Shown here: piece after piece, positions 16,542-24,651 of the stretch | How the letters are laid out: each line of letters begins with the position of its first letter | How positions within the stretch are numbered: position 1 is the stretch's first letter | Source: Leucobacter chinensis | GTDB taxonomy: Bacteria; Actinomycetota; Actinomycetes; Actinomycetales; Microbacteriaceae | Assembly (NCBI RefSeq): GCF_019049105.1 | Contig: NZ_JAHQZR010000014.1 | Span: forward strand, 1-36,071 | Reading direction: 5' to 3' | Length of the DNA stretch: 36,071 nucleotides | The notes under the pieces: generated by a model | What the model saw: only the letters and a program-made list of their open reading frames with translations | What the model was told of the DNA's origin: nothing | The model's database searches: none | Translations under genes and position numbers: made by a program

Positions 16542-17698
16542 CCCGCCCGCACATTCTTTGCGTTTCGCTCTCTCCGATTGCGCGTGACGCGCGGGTGCTC
16601 CGGCAGATTTCCCTGCTCGCTGAACTCGGTGAGGTCACGACTGTGGGCTACGGGCCTACGCCCGAGGGGGCAAGTCATCATCTAGAGGTACCTTCAACGA
16701 TGGTGTCACTGCCGCAAACGCTCTCGGGCGTCGCGAAATTGGCTCTGAGAACTCATCGCAGTGCAGAGTGTTCGGCCCCTGCGGCGAAATGGATACTGAA
16801 GCAGCAAGAAGAGCAGCACCCGCTCCTCGGTGGCGAATGGGACCTCGTAGTTGCCAATGACGCCCGTGTGCTTGATCTTACTGACCGCTTGGCGTCTGGA
16901 GCGCCTATCTGGGCCGACATGCATGAATGGGCCCCGGAAGAACAGACTGATATTACATCGTGGCGGCTCCTTGTCGCGCCATTCATGTCGTACCTTTGCG
17001 AAAAGTATCTGCCGAAGGCTGCATTAGTCACGACTGTTTCGCAAGGTATTGCAGAGCTGTATGAGCAGGTCTTCGGCGTGAAAACCCATCTGTTTACAAA
17101 CGCTTGTGAGTACCGAGAGATTGCCCCGAGTGCGTTGCAGCCGGGGTTAATTCGTTGCGTGCATAGCGGGCTCGCAGTGCACGGGCGGGGGCTCGACCAG
17201 ATGATTCAGGTGTTTAGACGGCTGCCAGAGCACTTTACGCTTGATCTCTACCTTGTCGCAGGGGGCGATGGGGGCGGATACCTAACGAAACTGAAAACGA
17301 TGGCCGGTGACGACCCACGATTTACGTTTCACACCCCAGTGGCACCGCATGAACTGCCCGGCGTGCTTTCGCAGTACGACGTCGGTGTGTACTGGATCCC
17401 TCCTTTTCATACAAATGCCAGGCTTTCGTTCCCGAATAAGTTCTTCGACTTCGTGCAGGCTCGTCTCGCGCTAGCGATCGGCCCCTCGGAAGAAATGCAA
17501 CGAGAGGTTGAACGCTACGGGATGGGCGTTGTCAGTCGATCCTTTGAGCTCGATGACATCGTCGAATCGATGAAAACGCTCACTCCCGAGAACGTGCAAG
17601 AATTTCAACTCGCGACAGATCACGCAGCCAGCGAGCTGAGCTTTGAACATCAAGCAGGGCGAATGAGGGCACAACTCGTAGCTTTGCTCGGCGAGTAG
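16538..17698 (+). CDS. Glycosyltransferase (GT4-like), paralogue of the 10857-11996 enzyme
   Basis: A 386-aa GT-B transferase starting at GTG 16538, which overlaps the epimerase stop (GTGA). Blocks shared with 10857-11996 are IARDARVLRQISLL, ADMHEWAPEE, VTTVSQGIAELY, IRCVHSGLAVHGRGLDQM, HELPGVLSQYDVGVYWI and FPNKFFDFVQARLALAIG. Cotranscription with a WbpI-like epimerase makes it the natural candidate to transfer the sugar that the epimerase makes (inference). Sequence offers no direct evidence on donor choice. Confidence 0.85.
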   Translation: MTRPHILCVSLSPIARDARVLRQISLLAELGEVTTVGYGPTPEGASHHLEVPSTMVSLPQTLSGVAKLALRTHRSAECSAPAAKWILKQQEEQHPLLGGEWDLVVANDARVLDLTDRLASGAPIWADMHEWAPEEQTDITSWRLLVAPFMSYLCEKYLPKAALVTTVSQGIAELYEQVFGVKTHLFTNACEYREIAPSALQPGLIRCVHSGLAVHGRGLDQMIQVFRRLPEHFTLDLYLVAGGDGGGYLTKLKTMAGDDPRFTFHTPVAPHELPGVLSQYDVGVYWIPPFHTNARLSFPNKFFDFVQARLALAIGPSEEMQREVERYGMGVVSRSFELDDIVESMKTLTPENVQEFQLATDHAASELSFEHQAGRMRAQLVALLGE

Positions 17699-17736
17699 GC
17701 TGGGCGCCGGCTGAACGGAAAGTGACCGCTGCGCGG

Positions 17737-17742
17737 TACACT
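17737..17742 (+). promoter_or_regulatory. Leaderless-type -10 box TACACT for the 6-dehydrogenase gene
   Basis: TACACT is followed after 7 nt by GTG 17750. The in-frame ATG at 17744 lies only 1 nt after the box, too near to be on the transcript, which is the reason for choosing GTG 17750 as the start. Confidence 0.6.
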
Positions 17743-17749
17743 TATGCCT

Positions 17750-19045
17750 GTGAAGATCGCAGTCATTGCAACCGGAAAAATCGGCCTCCCTCTCGCAACC
17801 CAGTTCGCCTCGATGGGGCACGAGGTTGTCGGCGTCGACGTGAATCAAGCTCTCGTCGATTGCATCAACCGCGGCGAAGAGCCGTTTCCCGGCGAGTTCG
17901 GCCTCGCCGAGAAGCTCGCAGAACAGGTGCCCGCGGGCAAGTTGCGCGCCACGAGCGACTATGCCGACGCTATTCCTGGCGCCGACGCGATCGTGATTGT
18001 CGTACCCCTGCTCGTGAACGAAGAGACCTGGCAGCCCGACTTTACCTGGATGGATCAGGCTACCCGATCATTCGCCGAGCACATTACGCCAGGCACCCTC
18101 GTCTCGTACGAGACCACCCTGCCCGTGGGCACGGTGCGTAGCCGCTGGAAGCCGCTCATCGAAGAGGTCTCTGGCCTCAGCGAGGGCACCGACTTTCACG
18201 TGGTGTTCTCGCCAGAGCGCGTGCTCACCGGTCGCGTGTACGAAGACCTGAAGAAGTACCCGAAGCTCGTGGGCGGGCTCTCTGAGGCAGGTACGAAGCT
18301 GGCAACCGAATTCTATGAGTCGGTGCTCACCTTCGACGAGCGCCCCGACCTGCCGAGGCCCAACGGGGTTTGGGACATGGGCACAGCCGAGGCCGCCGAG
18401 ATGGCAAAGCTCGCCGAGACCACTTACCGCGACGTCAACATTGGCCTCGCAAACCAGTTTGCGCAGTTTGCCGACACCGCCGGCATCGATGTGTACAAGG
18501 TCATTGAGGCCTGCAACTCGCAACCGTTCAGCCACATTCACCGCCCAGGCATCGCCGTTGGCGGTCACTGCATCCCGGTCTACCCGCGCCTCTACCTCTC
18601 GACCGACCCCGACGCCTCGATCGTGCGCACCGCACGTAACGCAAACGCCGAGATGCCCGCATACACGGTTGGCCGCGTTGCCGAGATGCTCGGTGACCTC
18701 ACCGGCCAGCGCGTCGTTGTGCTCGGTGCCGCTTACCGCGGTGGCGTCAAAGAGACCGCCGTTTCAGGCGTGTTTCCCACCGTCGACGAACTGAAGAAGC
18801 GCGGCGCGGTTGTGACCGTGCACGATCCGCTGTTCTCAGAAGAAGAGCTCGCCGCCTACGGCTTCACCGCGCACACGCTCGGCGACCCGGTTGATGTCGC
18901 GATTCTTCAGGCCGATCATGCGATGTACCGCGAGCTCACCGCTGCTGATTTTCCTGGCATCAAGCTCATCGCCGACGGCCGCAACTACACCGACCCCGCG
19001 AAGTGGGCTGGCACGCCTCGCATCGTGATTGGTGCTGCGGGCTAA
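17750..19045 (+). CDS. UDP-N-acetyl-sugar 6-dehydrogenase (WbpA/WecC family)
   Basis: A 431-aa NAD-dependent enzyme that oxidises C6 of a UDP-sugar twice to a uronic acid. It has an N-terminal Rossmann motif (IAVIATGKIGLPLATQFA, an unusual ATGKIG where GLGYVG is common), VSYETTLPVGTV, FSPERVLTG, AEAAEMAKLAETTYRDVNIGLANQ, and the catalytic Cys in AVGGHCIPVYPRLY (about C274). The C-terminal UDP-binding half has VVLGAAYRGGVKETAVSG. The GGHCIPVxP form points to acetamido-sugar dehydrogenases (WbpA/WecC) rather than UDP-glucose dehydrogenases. With the epimerase it could make UDP-ManNAcA; with the 3-dehydrogenase set, a diacetamido-uronic acid. It marks the start of the GC-richer half of the window. 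Confidence 0.88.
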   Translation: MKIAVIATGKIGLPLATQFASMGHEVVGVDVNQALVDCINRGEEPFPGEFGLAEKLAEQVPAGKLRATSDYADAIPGADAIVIVVPLLVNEETWQPDFTWMDQATRSFAEHITPGTLVSYETTLPVGTVRSRWKPLIEEVSGLSEGTDFHVVFSPERVLTGRVYEDLKKYPKLVGGLSEAGTKLATEFYESVLTFDERPDLPRPNGVWDMGTAEAAEMAKLAETTYRDVNIGLANQFAQFADTAGIDVYKVIEACNSQPFSHIHRPGIAVGGHCIPVYPRLYLSTDPDASIVRTARNANAEMPAYTVGRVAEMLGDLTGQRVVVLGAAYRGGVKETAVSGVFPTVDELKKRGAVVTVHDPLFSEEELAAYGFTAHTLGDPVDVAILQADHAMYRELTAADFPGIKLIADGRNYTDPAKWAGTPRIVIGAAG

Positions 19046-19055
19046 TACCGCGTAA

Positions 19056-20285
<1,230 letters not shown>

Positions 20286-20292
20286 GTCTCTC

Positions 20293-20306
20293 GTCGCCCC
20301 GGCGAC
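20293..20306. terminator. Small hairpin between convergent genes
   Basis: GTCGC-CCCG-GCGAC within 20293-20306 lies between the glf stop and the stop of the convergent flavodoxin-like gene. It is GC-rich but short and lacks a T-run, so it is only a weak candidate for a bidirectional terminator. Confidence 0.3.
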
Positions 20307-20752
20307 TAGCACGACGCGGCGACCGTAGCCCCAAGCTCGGTCGCCGCGTTTCGCATTTCTGCGGTGAATTCACCCAGAAATACCAGCGGATCAGCGCACA
20401 GCTTCCAGCCGTACCCCGTCGTGATCTGCTGCATCGCGATCTCGGCGCCGGTGCTGTCGTATGACCCGTGAAGCCAGTACGAGAACGGTCGCCCCTTTGT
20501 GGCTTCGTGCGTGGCGTTGAACGTCGTGTCGAAGAAGTGTTTGAGGGCCCCCGAAAGGTACCCGAAGTGCACGCTTGAGCCGAGCAGGTAGCCATCGGCC
20601 GCGAGCACATCGTCGATGGTTGCCTCGAGCGCGTTGCGCTCAACCACGGTCACGTCTTCGAGCCCTTCGAGCCGTGTTCCTTCAAGCGCCGCCTGGGCGA
20701 TTTCGAGCGTGCGCGGGGTAGGGCTGTGATGAACGACGAGCAGTGTGGCCAT
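20306..20752 (-). CDS. Flavodoxin-like / NAD(P)H-dependent oxidoreductase family protein
   Basis: A 148-aa protein with a flavodoxin-type FMN-binding N-terminus (LLVVHHSPTPRTLEIAQAAL, 4-23; the usual Ser/Thr-rich phosphate loop is partly kept) and a central block DVLAADGYLLGSSVHFGYLSGALKHFFD, typical of NADPH-dependent FMN reductases/WrbA-like flavodoxins. Transcription looks independent: TACACT (20764-20759 on the minus strand) ends 6 nt before the ATG. No link to glycan synthesis is visible beyond position. Glf needs reduced FAD, so a supply role could be imagined, but nothing in the sequence shows it. Confidence 0.75.
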   Translation of the reverse strand: MATLLVVHHSPTPRTLEIAQAALEGTRLEGLEDVTVVERNALEATIDDVLAADGYLLGSSVHFGYLSGALKHFFDTTFNATHEATKGRPFSYWLHGSYDSTGAEIAMQQITTGYGWKLCADPLVFLGEFTAEMRNAATELGATVAASC

Positions 20753-20758
20753 GGCCCG

Positions 20759-20764
20759 AGTGTA
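20759..20764 (-). promoter_or_regulatory. Leaderless-type -10 box TACACT for the flavodoxin-like gene
   Basis: On the minus strand TACACT is followed by 6 nt and ATG 20752, with no ribosome-binding site. The arrangement is the same as for glf and the 2-epimerase gene. Confidence 0.55.
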
Positions 20765-20783
20765 GCGCGCCCGACGTGAGCGG

Positions 20784-20999
20784 CTAGTCGGTCGCTTGGT
20801 CTGAGCTAGCCGAGCCGCGTGCTTCAGGGCTCAGCTGGTTCTCGGCAAGGTCGAGCAGCTCGGCGAGCTTCGAGCTGTGGCCGCGGTACTCGTCGAGCTC
20901 AGACTGCAGCTGTTGTACTTGCTGATTCAGCTCGCGTACTTTGCGGCGTGTGAACCGGGGGTCGACGGCGCGAAAGAGACGTGAGAGTGGCGAAGACAT
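20784..20999 (-). CDS. Possible internal in-frame start giving a separate 71-aa coiled-coil protein
   Basis: Within the LicD-methyltransferase gene, AAGGAG (minus strand 21010-21005) lies exactly 5 nt before an in-frame ATG (20999). Translation from there would give the coiled-coil tail alone: MSSPLSRLFRAVDPRFTRRK, the heptad-like region, and an acidic end. This is a better ribosome-binding site than that of the main gene, which appears leaderless. It may be chance, a remnant of a once separate gene, or a real second product. No experimental evidence can be read from sequence. Confidence 0.35.
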   Translation of the reverse strand: MSSPLSRLFRAVDPRFTRRKVRELNQQVQQLQSELDEYRGHSSKLAELLDLAENQLSPEARGSASSDQATD

Positions 21000-22628
21000 G
21001 GTGGCTCCTTGGGTCGAGGGCGAAGCGTGCGGGGGTGCGAGCGTGAAGGTTACGCCAAAGGGGCGTCGTTCGACGGCGGCGGATCGCGCAGCCTCCGAGA
21101 ACCCCGAGCCAGCCGAGTCGGCCCGGTTGGTCGCGCCCGTGGCCGTCGCGAGTGGCTGCGCGGGCACCGCGAGCGGTTGCACGCGCGCCTCGAGCCCGAA
21201 GGCTGCGGCCTCGGCTCGCAGCTGCTCGGGGGTGAGGTGCCAGGTGGTGGGGTTGTCGGGCGCGAGGTCGGCTGCGTGGCGGGTGAAGAAGGTGCCGACT
21301 GCCGTTCCGCCAGAGTTCAGGGCCATGCGGGCGAGCCGGTACATGTTGGGGCGAGCGTGCTCGGTGACCTGCTCGAAGACGTGGTGGGCGACGAGGTCGA
21401 ACGGGCCAGTGACGCCGTTTTCGGCGGGCGCCGCGAGCGACGTGATGCGGTACAGGTTGACGTGGGCGGCGCGCACGTTGGCTTGTTTTGAGAGCCGCTT
21501 GAGGTGAGTGAGCGGCTCGCGGGCATAGTCGGTGGCGATGACCTCGCGGGTTGGCGAGGCGAGGCGCCGCGTGAGCGATCCGCCGCCGGCTCCGAGCTCT
21601 ACGAGCTGGGGCGCTTGGAGTGAGCGGGCAGGGTCGGTGATCCACTCGGCTCCCGGCTCCCACGGCGCGTAGGCATCGGGACTGCCGTACCAGCCGTTCC
21701 AGAAGTGACGGCCAAAGTTGAACGAGCCGAACCAGTTCTGAAAGCGGCGGCGCGTGGGCTCGGGGGTTTCGATGGCGAAGCCGGGAATCGGGGTGCGCCA
21801 GTCAGCGTCATAGTTGATCTCGAGCCATACTTCGGGCACGCGGGGCGCAGGAAAAGTGGTTCCGCCGATCGTGACTGTTCCAAAGGGCAGCATGTCGGCC
21901 TCTTGCATGGGACCGCGAACGTGAAATGGTTGGTTGATGTTGCCGTCGTCGGTGAAGAATGCGGCGAAGACATCAATGTAGTAGTCGACGCCCGAGTCGG
22001 TCGCGAAGTGCAACTGCATGTGGGTCGCGCTGTGGCGCATGAGCGTGTAGCCGAGGGCCTCGAGGCGGCGGCCCACCTGGTAGCCCTCGCGCGCGACCTC
22101 TGCGGGGGTCGTAAAGCGCGAGAGGTATGCGACGTCGGCGTCGTCATCGTGGGGCAAGAGCGAGCCGTCGCGTACGCCGCCCAGTAGGGTTCCGCCGACG
22201 GCGAAGGGCCTCAGGCCCATATCGGTGAGGTTGGCGACGATCACTGCCGCGCGACGCACGATCTCGTCACGCACGTCTTGCCCCATCTCGGTGAGGTTCG
22301 GTGCGAGTCGCAGCCACTTGTTGAGCGAGAGCCCTACGCCCGTGTCATTGACGATCGCGACGCGGGCATCGTCATTCGTAAAGGCGACCTCGCCCGACCA
22401 GAGTGCTTCAGGGTCGCCCGTGGGCGCGATCGTGAGGTTCGACGAGCCGACGAGGAACGGGTGCAGTGCTTCGGGCCACGGCAGCTCGGTGCCGCCCGCG
22501 ATGTCGCGCACGTCGAGAGACCAGACACGCTGCTCATCGAAGCAAATATCGATGGATGAGAGCGAGGCCGGCACCCAGTGAAAGGTGATTCCCGAACGGT
22601 CAGCGCTCACGGGCACGAAAGATTGCAT
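20784..22628 (-). CDS. LicD-like nucleotidyltransferase-fold protein fused to a SAM methyltransferase, with coiled-coil tail
   Basis: A 614-aa multidomain protein. Residues about 1-110 are an unrecognised beta-rich region. Residues 125-285 are LicD/nucleotidyltransferase-like: AVGGTLLGGVRDGSLLPHDDDADVAY (143-168) with Asp residues 161-165 and a further YYIDVFAAF (217-225). LicD proteins put phosphocholine or similar phospho-groups on surface glycans. Residues 340-490 have methyltransferase motif I (LVELGAGGGSL), ATDYAREPL and FDLVAHHVFEQV. After an Ala/Pro linker, 560-598 is a predicted coiled coil (RKVRELNQQVQQLQSELDEYR). It lies 20 nt downstream of glfT2, so it probably decorates the galactan or another wall polymer. 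An internal Shine-Dalgarno and ATG occur at codon 544. Confidence 0.8.
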   Translation of the reverse strand: MQSFVPVSADRSGITFHWVPASLSSIDICFDEQRVWSLDVRDIAGGTELPWPEALHPFLVGSSNLTIAPTGDPEALWSGEVAFTNDDARVAIVNDTGVGLSLNKWLRLAPNLTEMGQDVRDEIVRRAAVIVANLTDMGLRPFAVGGTLLGGVRDGSLLPHDDDADVAYLSRFTTPAEVAREGYQVGRRLEALGYTLMRHSATHMQLHFATDSGVDYYIDVFAAFFTDDGNINQPFHVRGPMQEADMLPFGTVTIGGTTFPAPRVPEVWLEINYDADWRTPIPGFAIETPEPTRRRFQNWFGSFNFGRHFWNGWYGSPDAYAPWEPGAEWITDPARSLQAPQLVELGAGGGSLTRRLASPTREVIATDYAREPLTHLKRLSKQANVRAAHVNLYRITSLAAPAENGVTGPFDLVAHHVFEQVTEHARPNMYRLARMALNSGGTAVGTFFTRHAADLAPDNPTTWHLTPEQLRAEAAAFGLEARVQPLAVPAQPLATATGATNRADSAGSGFSEAARSAAVERRPFGVTFTLAPPHASPSTQGATMSSPLSRLFRAVDPRFTRRKVRELNQQVQQLQSELDEYRGHSSKLAELLDLAENQLSPEARGSASSDQATD

Positions 22629-22635
22629 GCCTTAG

Positions 22636-22641
22636 AGCCTA
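22636..22641 (-). promoter_or_regulatory. Leaderless-type -10 box TAGGCT for the LicD-methyltransferase gene
   Basis: On the minus strand TAGGCT is followed by 7 nt and ATG 22628. It lies within the 20-nt gap after glfT2 (ending at 22649), so the gene may be transcribed both from here and by read-through. Confidence 0.45.
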
Positions 22642-22648
22642 CTGCGAA

Positions 22649-24559
22649 CTATGAACGCCCGGTAAACGTGCGCTCCCACTCTTCGACCGAGGTGAGGCGT
22701 GGCATGGCTGCTCGGTACTGCTCTGCGAGCGCATCCCAGTTCTTTTCGATCTCGCGGGTGAGCGCGCGGCTCTCTTTGAGCAGGCGCCTGAATTTTGCGC
22801 GGTCGTGTCGGTACCACATCTTGCCTGCACCGTCGGCCGTGCCCACGATGACGCTGCGGTGCGACGGTACCCGCCACCAGAAGGCCTCGCGCTTCGGGTA
22901 CTCGAGCTCTGGCTCGATCGACGCGGCTTCTGCCTCTTTGCGCAGCCAGTGCTTGGGCACGTTCTTAAGCGTGTACAGCGCGAGCTGGGCGCCTGAGGGG
23001 CTTTGTGGATCGGGGTCGAGGGTCGGAATCACGCGGCCGCCTCGCGACACCGGTGTGTCTTCGTCGCCCGGGCGGTACACGCGTGTTTCGGGGAATCCCT
23101 CGGCACGCTTTCGTGCCTCGGGCATTGACTGCGCCATGGTTGCGTGCAGCACCTCGGGGCCCTTCAAAACATCGCGCAGGGCGTCGACCGCGAGCTGCGT
23201 CGCGTAGTACTGCATGTTGAGCAGCTTCTTGATGTCCTGACGGCCGCTGTTTTGCAGGAGCCGGCCGCTCTTTGGCCTGGTCGAGTGTAAAAGGCCGGCG
23301 ATGATGCGGTTGCGCGTGTGAAAATACGCACCCCAGTCTTGCGAGTCGTCTTTGTCGAGCCACGAGACGTGCCAGAGGGCGACGCCGGGCAGCGAGACGG
23401 TACGGTAGCCGGCGGCCTTCGCGCGCAGCCCGTACTCGGCGTCATCCCACTTGATGAAGACCGGAATCGAGAGACCGAGCTCGGCGATGACCTTCTTCGG
23501 GATGAGGCACATCCACCAGCCGTTGTAGTCGGCGTCGAGGCGCGCGTGCATCCACGGCGTTTGGCGCAGGTTCGCGTTGCGGAAGTTGTGGCGGTGCTGC
23601 TCAGGGAACGAAGGGCCCCAGTTGAAGGCCTCGTCGCCCACGATCTCGGCCCAGGCGTGCATGACGGGCTTGTCGTAGAGGTCGAACATATGGCCGCCCA
23701 CGATCACGGGCGTGCGGCTGAACCGCGCGAACTGGTGGGCGCGCAGCGCGCTCTCTGGCTCGAACTCAATGTCGTCGTCGAGCAGGAGCAAGAAGTCTGA
23801 CTCGTCGCGTTTGAGCGTCTCGGCCATCGAGCGCGAGAAGCCGCCCGAGCCGCCGAGGTTCGGCTGCTCGATGACGCGCAGCTTATCACCGAGCGCCTCC
23901 TGCAGCTCGGCATAGCCAGCCTCGTCGCGCACCTTCTGGGTTCCCTGGTCAACAAGAAATACCTGGTCGATCGCCTCGACGAGCGCGGGAGAGCCCTCGA
24001 TTGCTCGCAGGGTCTGCACGCAATAGTCGGGCTTGTTGTAGGTCGTCATGCCGATGTTGAGCTTGCCGGGCGTCGTGGGCTCGGCCTCGGTGCTCCACTC
24101 GCCGTGCTCGAGCACGAGGTCGCCGTCACCAGCGACGAGGTCGAACCAGTACCAGCCGCCGTCGCCGAACTTGTTGAGAGGCAAATCGAATGCGGATCGC
24201 TGCTGTTCTCCAGAAACCGTTGTTGCCGCGACCTGCTGCAGCGCTCCCGCGGCGTTCGAACGGTACACCATGACGGTGCCTGGGCCGCTCGTGGTGACCT
24301 GGAGCGTGACCTCGGTGACGACGCTCCAGCGCTGCCAGTACGAGGCGGGAAACGCGTTGAAATAGGTCGCGTACGAGACGCGCTTGCCGGCGCGCACCCG
24401 AGCGCTGTGGCGCGAGAGCACGTTGTCGATGCTCGCGACGGCGGTGAGTCTCAGCGGTTTCCCGTCAACCTCGCTCCACGACTCTGGGTCGGCGTAGAGG
24501 GGCAGTACATCGGGGTCGGTGATCGTCGGGAAAACGACGTTCTGAAGAACCGTGGTCAC
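22649..24559 (-). CDS. glfT2: Galactofuranosyltransferase GlfT2
   Basis: 636 aa, the length of mycobacterial GlfT2, which polymerises galactofuranose from UDP-Galf onto a lipid-linked acceptor at the cytosolic membrane face. An N-terminal beta-sandwich (1-160) precedes the GT-A domain: IGMTTYNKPDYCVQTL (169-184), EQPNLGGSGGFSRSM (231-245), metal-binding DDD (261-263), NGWWMCLIP, FIKWDDAEYGLRAK with WDDAEY (371-376), and WHVSW with His 397. The latter two blocks carry the catalytic Asp and the metal/His ligands in the known enzyme. The C-terminal helical region is complete. GTG 24559 has AAAGG 6 nt upstream. Only this Galf transferase is seen here; no GlfT1 is in the window. Confidence 0.95.
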   Translation of the reverse strand: MTTVLQNVVFPTITDPDVLPLYADPESWSEVDGKPLRLTAVASIDNVLSRHSARVRAGKRVSYATYFNAFPASYWQRWSVVTEVTLQVTTSGPGTVMVYRSNAAGALQQVAATTVSGEQQRSAFDLPLNKFGDGGWYWFDLVAGDGDLVLEHGEWSTEAEPTTPGKLNIGMTTYNKPDYCVQTLRAIEGSPALVEAIDQVFLVDQGTQKVRDEAGYAELQEALGDKLRVIEQPNLGGSGGFSRSMAETLKRDESDFLLLLDDDIEFEPESALRAHQFARFSRTPVIVGGHMFDLYDKPVMHAWAEIVGDEAFNWGPSFPEQHRHNFRNANLRQTPWMHARLDADYNGWWMCLIPKKVIAELGLSIPVFIKWDDAEYGLRAKAAGYRTVSLPGVALWHVSWLDKDDSQDWGAYFHTRNRIIAGLLHSTRPKSGRLLQNSGRQDIKKLLNMQYYATQLAVDALRDVLKGPEVLHATMAQSMPEARKRAEGFPETRVYRPGDEDTPVSRGGRVIPTLDPDPQSPSGAQLALYTLKNVPKHWLRKEAEAASIEPELEYPKREAFWWRVPSHRSVIVGTADGAGKMWYRHDRAKFRRLLKESRALTREIEKNWDALAEQYRAAMPRLTSVEEWERTFTGRS

Positions 24560-24593
24560 AGGAAACCTTTCGACACGTGCAAAGTTACTCGTC

Positions 24594-24599
24594 AGTGTA
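24594..24599 (-). promoter_or_regulatory. Probable -10 box TACACT for glfT2
   Basis: The minus strand has TACACT about 34 nt before GTG 24559. Unlike the leaderless genes nearby, this one would have a leader of roughly 28 nt that includes the AAAGG ribosome-binding site. No good -35 is seen. Confidence 0.4.
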
Positions 24600-24651
24600 T
24601 CGACGCAAGATGAACGAAAAGGTGTGTGTTTGGAGCTTTACCGCTTCACCG

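Noticed and set aside
20899-21663. 254-aa and similar long frames on both strands inside the LicD-MT gene
   Set aside because: They are very Arg/Pro/Ala-rich and arise from high GC3 in the real gene; no motifs.
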